64,000 bases of DNA, taken from positions 248,001-312,000 of the forward strand of contig NZ_FOEE01000003.1 in assembly GCF_900110555.1 (NCBI RefSeq). The letters run 5' to 3'. Positions 17,032-26,448 of the stretch are shown here, in pieces. How positions within the stretch are numbered: the stretch's first letter is position 1; each line of letters begins with the position of its first letter. The notes under the pieces are model-generated. The model was not told the origin of the DNA and did not search any database. It saw only the letters and a program-made list of their open reading frames with translations. Both the position numbers and the translations under genes were made by a program. The DNA is from Trujillonella endophytica (GTDB taxonomy: Bacteria; Actinomycetota; Actinomycetes; Mycobacteriales; Geodermatophilaceae).

Positions 17032-18276
17032 ATGTCCAGCGACTTCATCGTCTCCGCGGACGCCCACCTCATCCAGCCCCCCGATCTCTTCACCACCAGG
17101 ATGCCCCGGCACCTGAGGGACCGGGCGCTGTGGGAGGAGTCCATCGAGATCGAGCCGTGGGTCGAGAACGGTGCGACCTCGTTCCGGCTGCTCCACGCGC
17201 CGGGCTTCGAGGGCTGGGCGGAATCCCGTTACCACCAGACCGACGGGAGAACCCCCACCGGCGATCCCGAGCAGATCCTGGAGGACCTCGACCACGACGG
17301 CGTGGACGCGTCGATGCTGCATCCGAACTGGCCGTTGTTCGTGTTCTGGACCGACGACCACGAGCTGTCGATGGCGCACATCCGGGTCTACAACGACTAC
17401 CTGATCGAGCAGATCCTCCCGTACGGCGCGCGGCTCCGGCCGACCTGTCCGATCACCCTGACGGACATCGACGACGCCGTCACCGAGATCGAGCGGGTGG
17501 CGAAGGCAGGGCTCAGGGCGATCCTGCTGCCTGCCGTGTCGCCGATCTCGTACCACTCCCCGGAGCTCGACCCGATCTGGGCGGCGGCACAGGCGAACGG
17601 GATGCGCGTGTTCTTCCACGTCGCCACGGGCGGGGTCAAGGCGAACGCGGGCAACTCCGCGGCCCTCGACGGGATCACCATGGCCGGCCGGATGGGCAAG
17701 GCCGACGTGACCCCGGCGATGGCGGCGGGCCGCATGTTCTCGGCGGCTTCCGGGTCGGCGGCGCAGCCCGTGCGGATCATCACCGAACTACTGGCGGGAG
17801 GCGTGCCCGAACGGTTCCCCGACCTGCACTTCGTGCTCGTCGAGTTCAACGCCCACTGGCTGGCCTCGATGATGGGGAGCATCGACAAGGCCTGGGTGAC
17901 GGGGGTGGGCCAGGACCCGGATTGGTGGGGCGGCTTCTGGGACAAGAACCGGCCGAGCAACGACCAGCCGGCGATGGCGCAGTTGTTCCGCGTCAACTCC
18001 AAGTGGCCCTATCCGCTGCGGCCGAGCGAGTACGTCAAGCGCCAGTTCCACGTGTCCTTCCAGGACGACCCGGCTGCGGTGGCGTGCCGGGGCTTCACCG
18101 GGGTGTCGTCGCTGGTGTGGGGCATGGACTACCCGCACGCCGAGGGCACGTTCCGGGGGACCCGGGACCTGCTGCCCCGACTGTTCGCCGGGGTGCCCGA
18201 CGAGGACCGGAGGGCCATGGTCGGCGGGACGATGGCCGAGCTCATGGGATTCGAGCGGGCGAGGCAGCGCGTCTGA
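17032..18276 (+). CDS. Amidohydrolase-2 family metal-dependent hydrolase
   Basis: A 414-residue TIM-barrel hydrolase of the COG2159 / ACMSD-like group. The first metal motif is D-A-H (Asp10, His12) in IVSADAHLIQPPD. FFHVATGG supplies the mid-barrel His, and VWGMDYPHAEGTF the C-terminal Asp and His. Members are decarboxylases or hydrolases of ring-fission and lactone intermediates. In COG2159 proteins of actinobacterial catabolic operons, including steroid and aromatic ones, this form is common but rarely assigned. The ATG at 17032 follows AAAGG. It sits 53 bases after the P450 and probably acts on a product of that oxidation. Confidence 0.82.
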   Translation: MSSDFIVSADAHLIQPPDLFTTRMPRHLRDRALWEESIEIEPWVENGATSFRLLHAPGFEGWAESRYHQTDGRTPTGDPEQILEDLDHDGVDASMLHPNWPLFVFWTDDHELSMAHIRVYNDYLIEQILPYGARLRPTCPITLTDIDDAVTEIERVAKAGLRAILLPAVSPISYHSPELDPIWAAAQANGMRVFFHVATGGVKANAGNSAALDGITMAGRMGKADVTPAMAAGRMFSAASGSAAQPVRIITELLAGGVPERFPDLHFVLVEFNAHWLASMMGSIDKAWVTGVGQDPDWWGGFWDKNRPSNDQPAMAQLFRVNSKWPYPLRPSEYVKRQFHVSFQDDPAAVACRGFTGVSSLVWGMDYPHAEGTFRGTRDLLPRLFAGVPDEDRRAMVGGTMAELMGFERARQRV

Positions 18277-18404
18277 TCCCTCGCCGCGCAGCAGGCGGAG
18301 CCCGACGGCGCCACGGCCCGACGGGCCCCGGCGGTCGCCGGGAGGAGCCGTGCGCCCATCGACGTCCGGCGGTGGGTCCGTTCGACCAGGAGACGAGTAC
18401 ACCC

Positions 18405-18455
18405 ATGCACTTCGCGCACACATCCGGTCCCGTCGCGCCCGGCCGCGCGCCGTGA
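18405..18455 (+). CDS. Possible 16-codon upstream ORF coupled to the LLM oxidoreductase
   Basis: An ATG with CAGGAG twelve bases upstream opens a 16-residue ORF (MHFAHTSGPVAPGRAP). Its TGA overlaps the GTG start of the next gene by four bases. The next gene has no good ribosome site of its own, so reinitiation from this mini-ORF would explain its translation. Short ORFs arise by chance in GC-rich DNA; protein evidence is lacking. Confidence 0.35.
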   Translation: MHFAHTSGPVAPGRAP

Positions 18456-19327
18456 GCGGCGCCCGCTCTCCGCTCGTGGGGCTCCTCTACCGGGAGACGG
18501 CAGCGGCGATGCCGTTGCTCGAGTTCGCGCAGGCCGCCGCGGAGCGCGGCTTCGACAGCGTCGCCATCGGTGAGCACACGCACATCCCGGTCTCGCGCGA
18601 GTCGCCCTTCCCCGGCGGTGGTGACCTGCCGGACGCGTATCCGGAGTTCCCGGATCCGTACGTCGCGCTGGCGTTCATCGCCGCGCAGACGTCGCTGCGG
18701 ATCGCGGTGACGATCGCCCTGGTCGCGCAGCACGATCCGATCGCGCTGGCGAAGACGACGGCGACGCTCGACCGGATGTCGGGAGGGCGGCTCACCCTCG
18801 GTGTCGGCTTCGGCTGGAACCGCGAGGAGCTCGCCAACCACGGCAAGTCGTTCGCGGACCGCCGCGAGATCGTCCGCGACTACATCCGGCTCATGCGGAC
18901 CATGTGGACCGAGACCGAGGCCGAGTACCACGGGACCCACGCCAACCTCGAGCGCTCCTGGTCGTGGCCGAAACCGATCCAGTCGCCCGTCCCCGTGCTG
19001 CTCGGCGCCCAGGCGGGCCCGCGGGCGTTCGAGGCGATCATCGACTGGGCCGACGGATGGATCCCGGGCGGGCACGACCTCGACTGGCTCGCCACGCAGC
19101 TCGAGGAGCTGCGGAGCAGGTGGGTCGACGCGGGCCGGGACGAGGCCGGTCCCGTGGTCTGGCCCATGCAGAACTTCGTCCTGACCGACGAGCAGCTGCA
19201 GTCCCGGCTCGAACGTCTCCGGGAGCTGTCGGTGCACCAGGTGCTGCTCGACATCCCGACCGCCGGCCGGGACGAGGTCCTCCCGCTGCTGGACCGCTAC
19301 GCGAACGTGCTGGCGGCATCGAGGTGA
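18452..19327 (+). CDS. LLM-class (F420-type) oxidoreductase, first tandem copy
   Basis: A 291-residue luciferase-like TIM-barrel protein of the F420-dependent group similar to Rv2161c-type proteins (TIGR03619-like): GFDSVAIGEHTHIPVSRESPFPGG (about 31-54), then DPIALAKTTATLDRMSGGRLTLGVGFGWN and FADRREIVRDYIRLMRTMW. F420 or FMN would be the hydride carrier. I use the GTG at 18452; an upstream GTG at 18350 adds 34 residues unlike the family, whereas the chosen start gives the same N-terminus as the neighbouring paralogue. Within the cassette it may carry out a Baeyer-Villiger-like or dehydrogenation step; direction and substrate are unknown. Confidence 0.82.
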   Translation: MSGARSPLVGLLYRETAAAMPLLEFAQAAAERGFDSVAIGEHTHIPVSRESPFPGGGDLPDAYPEFPDPYVALAFIAAQTSLRIAVTIALVAQHDPIALAKTTATLDRMSGGRLTLGVGFGWNREELANHGKSFADRREIVRDYIRLMRTMWTETEAEYHGTHANLERSWSWPKPIQSPVPVLLGAQAGPRAFEAIIDWADGWIPGGHDLDWLATQLEELRSRWVDAGRDEAGPVVWPMQNFVLTDEQLQSRLERLRELSVHQVLLDIPTAGRDEVLPLLDRYANVLAASR

Positions 19328-19382
19328 GTTCCGCACCGCCCCCCGGAACCGACGACGTACGACACGAGGTTGGAGAACCCAG

Positions 19383-20243
19383 ATGACCGCAGCGTCCTCC
19401 GGAGTCGGCGTGCTCTTCCGAGCGACCGCCGACACCGATCTCCTCGGGCTGGCCCGAGCGGCCGAGGAGCGCGGGTTCGATGCGTTCGCGCTCGGCGAGC
19501 ACACGCACATCCCCGTCGACTCGGACGAGACGCAGTTCCCCGGCGGCACCGACCAGATCCCGCAGTCCTACGCCCGGTTGCTCGACCCCTACATCTCCCT
19601 CGCCTACGTCGCGGCGACCACGTCGATGAAGGTCGGCACCGCGACGTCCCTGCCCGCCGAGCACGACCCGATCGCCCTGGCGAAGGCCCTCGCGACCCTC
19701 GATCACCTCTCCGGGGGCCGGCTCGTGCTCGGCGTGGGCTACGGCTGGAACAGCGCGGAGATGCACAACCACGGAAGGGACTTCGCGGACCGGCGGGCGA
19801 TGGTGCGCGAGATCGTGGAGCTGATGCGGGAACTGTGGGCGAACGAGGTCGCCGAGTACCACGGGAAGCACTTCTCGCTGGCGCCCAGCTGGTCGTGGCC
19901 GGAGCCGGTCGGCGGTTCGGTCCCCGTCCTGCTCGGAGCCGCGGGGGGCGCGGTGGCCATGGAGCAACTCGTCCAGTGGGCGGACGGCTGGATGCCCGGC
20001 GGGCCCGCCGGCTGGATCGCCGGGAAGCTCGCCGAGTTGCGCGCGCGCTGGACCGACGCCGGCCGGGGCGAGCCCGGCCCCGTCGTGTGGGCCATCCAGG
20101 GGATCGAGGACACCGACAAGGCCAGGAAGAACCTCGAGATCCTGCGCGGCGCGGGAGTGGCGCAGGCACTGCTCGCCTTCGACACCACCGATCCGGAGGA
20201 GGTCCTGCCCGTGCTGGACCGGTACTCGACGTTCATCGCGTAG
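19383..20243 (+). CDS. LLM-class (F420-type) oxidoreductase, second tandem copy
   Basis: A 286-residue paralogue of the preceding gene with the same landmarks (FDAFALGEHTHIP, DPIALAKALATLDHLSGGRLVLGVGYGWN, FADRRAMVREIVELMRELW, GWMPGG). The two proteins look about half identical by eye, so this is an old tandem duplication with likely divergence of substrate or partner; LLM proteins also form two-component heteromers. The ATG follows TTGGAGA. It is cotranscribed between the first LLM gene (55-base gap) and the esterase (15-base gap). No F420 biosynthesis gene is in the window. Confidence 0.85.
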   Translation: MTAASSGVGVLFRATADTDLLGLARAAEERGFDAFALGEHTHIPVDSDETQFPGGTDQIPQSYARLLDPYISLAYVAATTSMKVGTATSLPAEHDPIALAKALATLDHLSGGRLVLGVGYGWNSAEMHNHGRDFADRRAMVREIVELMRELWANEVAEYHGKHFSLAPSWSWPEPVGGSVPVLLGAAGGAVAMEQLVQWADGWMPGGPAGWIAGKLAELRARWTDAGRGEPGPVVWAIQGIEDTDKARKNLEILRGAGVAQALLAFDTTDPEEVLPVLDRYSTFIA

Positions 20244-20258
20244 CGGAGGGAGAGCCCA

Positions 20259-21158
20259 GTGATCAGCGAGGAAGCGCTGGCCGTCGAGGAGATCTACCGG
20301 GAACGCCGGCGCAGCCCCGCTCCGCCCGCAGCCGATCTGGCCACCCAGCGGGCGGACGCCGACCGGTTCGGCGACGAGACGGCCGAGCCGACCGGGGTCC
20401 GGTTCGAGCCCGTGGATGCCGGCGGCGTCCCTGCCGAGTGGGCCGTTCCCGACGGCGCCGTCGCGGAACGGGTGTTGATCTACTTCCACGGCGGGGGCTA
20501 CGGGTTCTGCTCGATCGGATCGCATCGCAAACTGGTCGGGCACCTCGCGAAGGCCACGGGCTGCGTCGGCCTGAACGTCGGATATCCCCTGGCGCCGGAG
20601 CACCCGCATCCCGGTGCGGTGCTCGCCGCCGTGGCGGCGTACCGGTGGATCCTCTCGAGGGGACACCGGCCGGAGGCCGTCGTCCTCGCGGGCGACTCGG
20701 CCGGCGGCGGGCTCGCGGCGGCAGCGCTCGTCAAGGCCCGCGACGACGGCCTGCCCATGCCGGCTGCCGGGATCCTGATGTCGCCGTGGGTGGACATGGC
20801 CCTCACCGGCGAGTCCATGACCACGTGCGTCGACACCGATCTCCTCTCCGCCCCGGCCGGGAACAGGTACTGCGCGCAGCAGTTCCTCGCCGGTGGAGAT
20901 CCGCGCGACCCCTACGCGTCCCCGCTGTACGCGGACCTGGCCGGGTTGCCGCCGCTCTACATCCAGGTCGGCGACGGCGAACTCCTCCTCGACGACGCGC
21001 GGCGGCTGGCCGAGAAGGCGCGAGCCGCCGGCGTGGAGGTCCACCTCGATGTCTTCCACCGGATGCAGCACGACTTCCAGATGTTCGCGGGCCACATGCC
21101 CGAGGCCGATGCCGCGGTCGCGGCCATCGGGGCGTTCGCGGCCGGTCGTCTCGGCTGA
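20259..21158 (+). CDS. Alpha/beta-hydrolase, hormone-sensitive-lipase (HSL) family esterase
   Basis: A 299-residue carboxylesterase. The HSL oxyanion motif HGGGY (77-81), the nucleophile in GDSAGGG (Ser147), the acid in the PLYIQVGDGELLLDD region and the His of HRMQHDFQMF complete the catalytic machinery. It would open an ester or lactone formed by the upstream oxidations. The GTG at 20259 follows GGAGGGAG. It lies 15 bases after the second LLM gene. Its N-terminal cap is short, as in bacterial HSL enzymes acting on small acyl esters. Confidence 0.9.
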   Translation: MISEEALAVEEIYRERRRSPAPPAADLATQRADADRFGDETAEPTGVRFEPVDAGGVPAEWAVPDGAVAERVLIYFHGGGYGFCSIGSHRKLVGHLAKATGCVGLNVGYPLAPEHPHPGAVLAAVAAYRWILSRGHRPEAVVLAGDSAGGGLAAAALVKARDDGLPMPAAGILMSPWVDMALTGESMTTCVDTDLLSAPAGNRYCAQQFLAGGDPRDPYASPLYADLAGLPPLYIQVGDGELLLDDARRLAEKARAAGVEVHLDVFHRMQHDFQMFAGHMPEADAAVAAIGAFAAGRLG

Positions 21159-21234
21159 TCCGGAGCGCGGCCCCGGAGCCTCGCTCCGCACCCGACGTGA
21201 ACCATCTCGATCCGGAACGACGAAGGAGTGCAGC

Positions 21235-22188
21235 ATGTCGGGAAACGAGGTCCGTTTCGACGGACGGTCCATCCTGGTGACCGGTGCCGGCCGCGGCCTG
21301 GGCAGGGCCCACGCGCTGCTGCTCGCCTCGCGCGGGGCCCACGTCGTCGTCGCGGACAGCGGGGTCGAGATGAACGGTGCCGGCGGTGACGTCGCCGTCG
21401 CCGACGCCGTCGTGGACGAGATCCGTTCGGCAGGGGGGACGGCGGTCGCGTGCGCCGCTGATCTCGCGTCCGAGGACGGATCGATCCGCGCGGTCGCGTC
21501 GTGCGTCGAGTCGTTCGGTCGCCTCGACGCGATCATCCACAACGCGAGTTCGGTTCCCCGGCCACTGCCGGTCGAGCGGCTGTCCTCCGCCGAGTTCGAC
21601 CTGTGCATGCGGGTGAACGTCTACGCGGGCTTCTGGTTGACGCGGGCGGCGTGGCCGCACATGGCCGAGCGGGGCTTCGGTCGGATCGTCTACACGACGT
21701 CGGGTGCGATGTACGGGTCCGCCGGAGCGATCGCCTACGCAGCGGCGAAGAGCGCCTTCATCGGGCTGGCGCGTTCGTTCGCCGTCGCAGGCAAGCCGCA
21801 CGGGATCAACGTCAATGTCCTCGCACCCTCGGCCCGGACCCGGATGCACGGCACCGGCGACCCGACGACGCCGTACATGGACTGGCTGTTGCGGACGATG
21901 GTGGCGGAGAAGGTGTCCATCGGGGCGGCGTACCTGGTGAGCGAGGAGTGCGACTTCAGCGGCGAGGTCCTGTCCTTCGAGGGCGGGCACATCTCGCGCG
22001 TGACGCTGGCCGAGAACGAGGGCTTCTTCGGGCCGGGCGAGTCCATCGAGGAGGTCCGCGACGCCGCCCCCGCGGTGCTCGCCGACTCGCGATACGTCCA
22101 TCCCCGGACGCTCAACGAGCGGATGCTCTGGTCGGCGGAGATGTTCGGCGTCGCCGAGAGCCTCGACGCGGCAAAGGTGTGGAGATGA
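21235..22188 (+). CDS. Short-chain dehydrogenase/reductase (HSD17B4-like length)
   Basis: A 317-residue SDR. The cofactor motif is TGAGRGLG (16-23), the NAG-equivalent is HNAS, and the catalytic Ser156, Tyr168 and Lys172 are present in TTSGAMYG and YAAAKSA. The inserted segment SGVEMNGAGGDVAVADAVVDEI between strands 2 and 3 is the pattern of multifunctional-protein-2/3-hydroxyacyl-CoA-type SDRs; the long C-terminal tail (residues 255-317) is not a thioester-hydratase domain. It would oxidise a secondary alcohol, perhaps on an acyl-CoA. The ATG is preceded by AAGGAG. It is the last gene of the cassette and ends 21 bases before the right direct repeat. Confidence 0.9.
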   Translation: MSGNEVRFDGRSILVTGAGRGLGRAHALLLASRGAHVVVADSGVEMNGAGGDVAVADAVVDEIRSAGGTAVACAADLASEDGSIRAVASCVESFGRLDAIIHNASSVPRPLPVERLSSAEFDLCMRVNVYAGFWLTRAAWPHMAERGFGRIVYTTSGAMYGSAGAIAYAAAKSAFIGLARSFAVAGKPHGINVNVLAPSARTRMHGTGDPTTPYMDWLLRTMVAEKVSIGAAYLVSEECDFSGEVLSFEGGHISRVTLAENEGFFGPGESIEEVRDAAPAVLADSRYVHPRTLNERMLWSAEMFGVAESLDAAKVWR

Positions 22189-22209
22189 GGCGCCGGAGCT
22201 GAGTGGGGC

Positions 22210-22257
22210 CCCCCGGGCGTCCGGTGCCGGGGGATCGCCGGTAGAAAACTCCTAGCG
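22210..22257 (+). repeat. Right copy of the 49-bp direct repeat flanking the catabolic cassette
   Basis: Matches 14788-14836 at 42 of 49 positions. In the reading frame of the M20 gene it spells a second copy of that gene's C-terminus (PGRP-Val-P-Gly-DRR, then TAG), although no M20 gene precedes it here. The first half could also fold as a weak hairpin (CCCCCCGGGC with GCCGGGGG). It fills most of the 107-base gap between the SDR gene and mutA. Confidence 0.75.
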
Positions 22258-22295
22258 CATCGCCTCCCCGCGAGGCCCCCCGAGCACCGGAGCAC

Positions 22296-24218
22296 ATGAT
22301 GAGTTCGCCCGCTCAGCCCGCCCCGGCGGACGCCGACGTCCCGGCCGAGCACGCGGTCCCCGAGGACCTCGTCCTCGCCGGGGAGTTCCCCGCCGCCACC
22401 CGCGAGCAGTGGCGCGACCTGGTCGCCGGCGTGCTGCGCAAGGCCGGCCGCGAGGACCTGCCCGAGCACGCCGAGGACGCCCTGCGCCGCACGGTGGCCA
22501 CCGGAGTCGCCGTCGCCCCGCTCTACACCGCCGACGACGCCGGCGACCTGCCGGCCGCCGTCGGGGTGCCCGGCATCCCGCCGTTCGTGCGGGGCGCGCG
22601 CCCCGGCGCCGCGGGGGAGACCGCGGCCGGCGGCGCCGACACCGACGTGCCGGCGGGCTGGGACGTGCGGCAGCGGCACGCCGACCCCGATGTCGCGGTC
22701 ACCCGCGAGGCGATCGCCGCCGACCTGGAGAACGGCGTCTCCTCGCTGTGGCTGGTCCTCGGCGAGGGCGCCGTGCCGGTCGGCTCGCTGGGCGAGGTGC
22801 TCGCCGACGTCTACCTCGACCTCGCGCCGGTCACCGTCCAGGGCGGGGTGCCGGCTGCCGAGGCGTTCCTGGCCCTCGTCGAGGGCCGGAACGACCTGGC
22901 GCCCGGCGGCTCCCTCGGCCTCGACCCCATCGGTGTGCAGGCCGCCACGGGGGAGGAGCAGGACCTCTCCGGGCTCGCCGACCTCGCCCGCCGCGCGGCG
23001 GCCCACCCCGGCCTGCGCACCGTCGTCGTCGACGGCACGGTCTTCGCCGGCGCCGGCGGCGGCGCCGTCGAGGAGCTCGGCTGCTCGCTGGCCGCCGGTG
23101 CGGCCTACCTCCGGGCGCTGACGGACGCGGGGCTCACGGTCGACGAGGCGTTCGGCCAGCTGGAGTTCCGCTACGCGGCCACCGCCGACCAGTTCACGAC
23201 CATCGCCGCGCTGCGGGCCGCCCGCCGGCTGTGGGACCGGGTGGGGGAGCTCTCCGGCGCCTCGCCCGACGTCCGCGGCCAGCGCCAGCACGCCGTCACC
23301 TCCTCGGTGATGACCACCCGCCGCGACCCGTGGGTGAACATGCTGCGCACCACCGTCGCCTGCTTCGCCGCGGGCGTGGGCGGCGCCGACGTCGTCACCG
23401 TCCAGCCCTTCGACGCCGCGCTCGGCCTGCCCGACTCGTTCTCCCGCCGGATCGCGCGCAACACCCAGAGCCTCCTGGTCGAGGAGGGGTCGCTGGCCCG
23501 CGTGCTCGACCCGGCCGGTGGCTCCTGGTACGTCGAGTCGCTGACCGAGGAGCTCGCGCAGGCCGCGTGGGCCTGGTTCACCGAGATCGAGCGCGCCGGC
23601 GGCATCGTGCGCGCGCTGGCCGACGGGCTGGTCCGCGAGCGGGTGACCGCGGCGTGGGAGCAGCGGCGGAAGCGGCTGGCCACGCGCTCCGACGCGCTCA
23701 CCGGCGTCAGCGAGTTCCCGAACCTGACCGAGAAGCTGCCGCAGCGGTCGCCCGCCGCCGACGTCCTCCCGACCGGCCCCGGCGGGCTGCCGCGGGTCCG
23801 CGCCGCCCAGGAGTTCGAGGAGCTGCGCGACCGCGCGGACGCCGCGGGGCACCCGGACGGCGGGCCCCGCCCGCGGGTCTACCTCGCCACCATCGGCCCC
23901 GAGGCCCGGCACACCGCCCGCGCCTCGTTCGCGGCGAACCTCTTCCAGGCCGGTGGCCTGGAGACCCCTGCGGGCGACGGCGCCTCCGGCCTGGCCGACG
24001 CCGGGACGGCGGTGGCCTGCATCTGCGGCACAGACAAGGACTACGCGCAGTCCGCCGCCGCGCTCGCCGCCGAGCTGCGCGCCGCCGGCGCCACCTCGGT
24101 GTGGCTGGCGGGCAAGCCCTCGCTGGACGTCGAGGGCATCGACGGGTACGTGTACGCCGGATGCGACGCGCTCGAGGTCCTGCGCGCCGCCCACGAGCAG
24201 CTCGGAGTGACGGCATGA
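22296..24218 (+). CDS. mutA: Methylmalonyl-CoA mutase small (beta) subunit
   Basis: A 640-residue subunit of the cobalamin-dependent mutase that interconverts methylmalonyl-CoA and succinyl-CoA. It has the TIM-barrel region ([51 protein letters not shown]-like [14 protein letters not shown]) and a degenerate B12 domain: the DxHxxG of the large subunit is replaced ([18 protein letters not shown]), as is normal for this non-catalytic chain. The ATG at 22296 (a second follows at once) has CCGGAG upstream. It overlaps mutB by four bases. The upstream gap is occupied by the right direct repeat, so its native promoter may have been disturbed by the cassette. Confidence 0.95.
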   Translation: MMSSPAQPAPADADVPAEHAVPEDLVLAGEFPAATREQWRDLVAGVLRKAGREDLPEHAEDALRRTVATGVAVAPLYTADDAGDLPAAVGVPGIPPFVRGARPGAAGETAAGGADTDVPAGWDVRQRHADPDVAVTREAIAADLENGVSSLWLVLGEGAVPVGSLGEVLADVYLDLAPVTVQGGVPAAEAFLALVEGRNDLAPGGSLGLDPIGVQAATGEEQDLSGLADLARRAAAHPGLRTVVVDGTVFAGAGGGAVEELGCSLAAGAAYLRALTDAGLTVDEAFGQLEFRYAATADQFTTIAALRAARRLWDRVGELSGASPDVRGQRQHAVTSSVMTTRRDPWVNMLRTTVACFAAGVGGADVVTVQPFDAALGLPDSFSRRIARNTQSLLVEEGSLARVLDPAGGSWYVESLTEELAQAAWAWFTEIERAGGIVRALADGLVRERVTAAWEQRRKRLATRSDALTGVSEFPNLTEKLPQRSPAADVLPTGPGGLPRVRAAQEFEELRDRADAAGHPDGGPRPRVYLATIGPEARHTARASFAANLFQAGGLETPAGDGASGLADAGTAVACICGTDKDYAQSAAALAAELRAAGATSVWLAGKPSLDVEGIDGYVYAGCDALEVLRAAHEQLGVTA

Positions 24219-26440
24219 GCACCATCCCCGACTTCGGTTCCGCGGAGCTGGGCCGGCCGGCCGCGGCCGGCACGGCCGACGACTGGGCCAAGCGCTACGA
24301 GGAGGCCACCGGGCGCAGCGTCGCCGAGGCCACCTGGCACACGCCCGAGGGCATCGACGTGCCGCCGCTGTTCACCCCGGCCGACCTGGCCGGCGTGGAT
24401 TTCCTGAAGACCTTCCCCGGTCTGCCGCCGTTCCTGCGCGGGCCCTATCCGACGATGTACACGACGCAGCCGTGGACCATCCGCCAGTACGCCGGCTTCT
24501 CCACCGCAGCCGCGTCCAACGCCTTCTACCGGCGGAACCTGGCCGCGGGCCAGAAGGGCCTGTCGGTCGCGTTCGACCTCGCCACCCACCGCGGCTACGA
24601 CTCTGACCACCCGCGGGTGCGGGGCGACGTCGGCATGGCGGGCGTGGCGATCGACTCGATCCTGGACATGCGGCAGCTGTTCGACGGCATCCCGCTGGAC
24701 CGGATGAGCGTCTCGATGACCATGAACGGCGCGGTGCTGCCGGTGCTGGCGCTCTACGTCGTCGCCGCCGAGGAGCAGGGGGTGGCGCCGGAGCAGCTGG
24801 CCGGGACCATCCAGAACGACATCCTCAAGGAGTTCATGGTCCGCAACACCTACATCTACCCGCCGGAGCCGTCGCTGCAGATCATCAGCGACATCTTCGC
24901 GTTCACCGCGCAGAAGATGCCCCGGTTCAACTCCATCTCGATCTCCGGCTACCACATCCAGGAGGCCGGGGCGACGGCCGACCTGGAGCTGGCGTACACG
25001 CTGGCCGACGGCGTCGAGTACCTGAAGGCCGGCCAGGACGCCGGGATGGACGTCGACACCTTCGCTCCGCGGCTGAGCTTCTTCTGGGCGATCGGCATGA
25101 ACTTCTTCATGGAGGTCGCCAAGATGCGGGCCGGGCGCCTGCTCTGGGCGAAGCTGGTCAAGCAGGCGGGCGGGACGAACCCCAAGTCCTTGTCGCTGCG
25201 CACCCACTCGCAGACCTCGGGCTGGTCGCTGACCGCGCAGGACGTCTACAACAACGTCGTCCGGACCTGCCTGGAGGCCATGGCCGCCACCCAGGGCCAC
25301 ACCCAGTCGCTGCACACCAACGCCCTCGACGAGGCGCTGGCGCTGCCCACCGACTTCTCCGCGCGCATCGCGCGCAACACCCAGTTGCTGCTGCAGCAGG
25401 AGTCCGGCACCACCCGGGTGGCCGACCCGTGGGGCGGCTCGGCGTACGTCGAGAAGCTCACCTACGACCTGGCGCGCCGGGCATGGGCGCACATCGAGGA
25501 GGTGCGCGAGCACGGCGGCATGACGCGCGCGATCGACGACGGCATCCCGAAGATGCGCATCGAGGAGGCCGCCGCCCGCACCCAGGCGCGGATCGACTCG
25601 GGGCGCCAGCCGGTGATCGGCGTGAACAAGTACCGGGTGGACGCCGACGAGGCCATCGAGGTGCTGCGGGTCGACAACGCCCAGGTGCTGGCCGAGCAGA
25701 CGGCGAAGCTGGAGCGGCTGCGCGCCGACCGGGACGACGCCGCGACCCGCGAGGCGCTGTCCCGGCTGACCGACGCCGCCCGCGCGGCCGCCGAGGGGCG
25801 CCGCGGCAACGACCTGGACTCCAACCTGCTCAAGCTGTCGATCGACGCCGCCCGCGCCCAGGCCACGGTGGGGGAGATCTCCGACGCGCTGGAGGCCGTC
25901 TACGGGCGGCACCAGGCGCAGATCCGCACCATCTCCGGGGTGTACCGCGACGAGGCCATGCACTCTCGACGGGACGGGGTCCCCAGCCCGGTGGAGGAGA
26001 CCCGCGCCATGGCCGAGGCGTTCGAGGAGGCCGAGGGCCGTCGCCCGCGGATCCTGGTCGCCAAGATGGGCCAGGACGGCCACGACCGCGGTCAGAAGGT
26101 CATCGCCACGGCGTTCGCCGACCTCGGCTTCGACGTCGACGTGGGCCCGCTGTTCCAGACGCCGGAGGAGGTCGCCCGCCAGGCGGTGGAGGCCGACGTG
26201 CACGTCGTCGGCGTCTCCTCGCTGGCCGCCGGTCACCTCACCCTGGTGCCGGCGCTGCGCGAGGCGCTGGCCGAGCTGGGCGCCGACGACGTCGTCGTCG
26301 TGGTCGGCGGGGTCATCCCGCCCGACGACGTGCCGACGCTCAAGGAGATGGGTGCCGCCGCCGTGTTCCTGCCCGGCACGGTCATCGCCGAGGCGGCCCA
26401 GGGTCTGCTGCGCACCCTCTCCGCACGCCTGGGGCACTGA
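24215..26440 (+). CDS. mutB: Methylmalonyl-CoA mutase large (alpha) subunit
   Basis: The 741-residue catalytic subunit. The barrel carries [21 protein letters not shown] and the CoA-binding [15 protein letters not shown]. The C-terminal B12 domain has the base-off motif D-G-H-D-R-G at 621-626 (His623 is the lower cobalt ligand), VSSLAAGH and VVGGVIP. With propionyl-CoA carboxylase at 35274-39601 it moves propionate carbon into the TCA cycle; the methylmalonyl-CoA epimerase is not in the window. The ATG overlaps the mutA stop (ATGA). Confidence 0.97.
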   Translation: MSTIPDFGSAELGRPAAAGTADDWAKRYEEATGRSVAEATWHTPEGIDVPPLFTPADLAGVDFLKTFPGLPPFLRGPYPTMYTTQPWTIRQYAGFSTAAASNAFYRRNLAAGQKGLSVAFDLATHRGYDSDHPRVRGDVGMAGVAIDSILDMRQLFDGIPLDRMSVSMTMNGAVLPVLALYVVAAEEQGVAPEQLAGTIQNDILKEFMVRNTYIYPPEPSLQIISDIFAFTAQKMPRFNSISISGYHIQEAGATADLELAYTLADGVEYLKAGQDAGMDVDTFAPRLSFFWAIGMNFFMEVAKMRAGRLLWAKLVKQAGGTNPKSLSLRTHSQTSGWSLTAQDVYNNVVRTCLEAMAATQGHTQSLHTNALDEALALPTDFSARIARNTQLLLQQESGTTRVADPWGGSAYVEKLTYDLARRAWAHIEEVREHGGMTRAIDDGIPKMRIEEAAARTQARIDSGRQPVIGVNKYRVDADEAIEVLRVDNAQVLAEQTAKLERLRADRDDAATREALSRLTDAARAAAEGRRGNDLDSNLLKLSIDAARAQATVGEISDALEAVYGRHQAQIRTISGVYRDEAMHSRRDGVPSPVEETRAMAEAFEEAEGRRPRILVAKMGQDGHDRGQKVIATAFADLGFDVDVGPLFQTPEEVARQAVEADVHVVGVSSLAAGHLTLVPALREALAELGADDVVVVVGGVIPPDDVPTLKEMGAAAVFLPGTVIAEAAQGLLRTLSARLGH

Positions 26441-26448
26441 GCGCGGTC

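Noticed and set aside
14842-22188. Antibiotic-type biosynthetic gene cluster around the P450
   Set aside because: No PKS, NRPS, terpene synthase, RiPP precursor or tailoring transferases; esterase, amidohydrolase and SDR point to breakdown, not synthesis.
22189-22295. Cobalamin riboswitch before mutA
   Set aside because: The gap is only 107 bases, about half is the direct repeat, and no B12-box-like sequence is visible.
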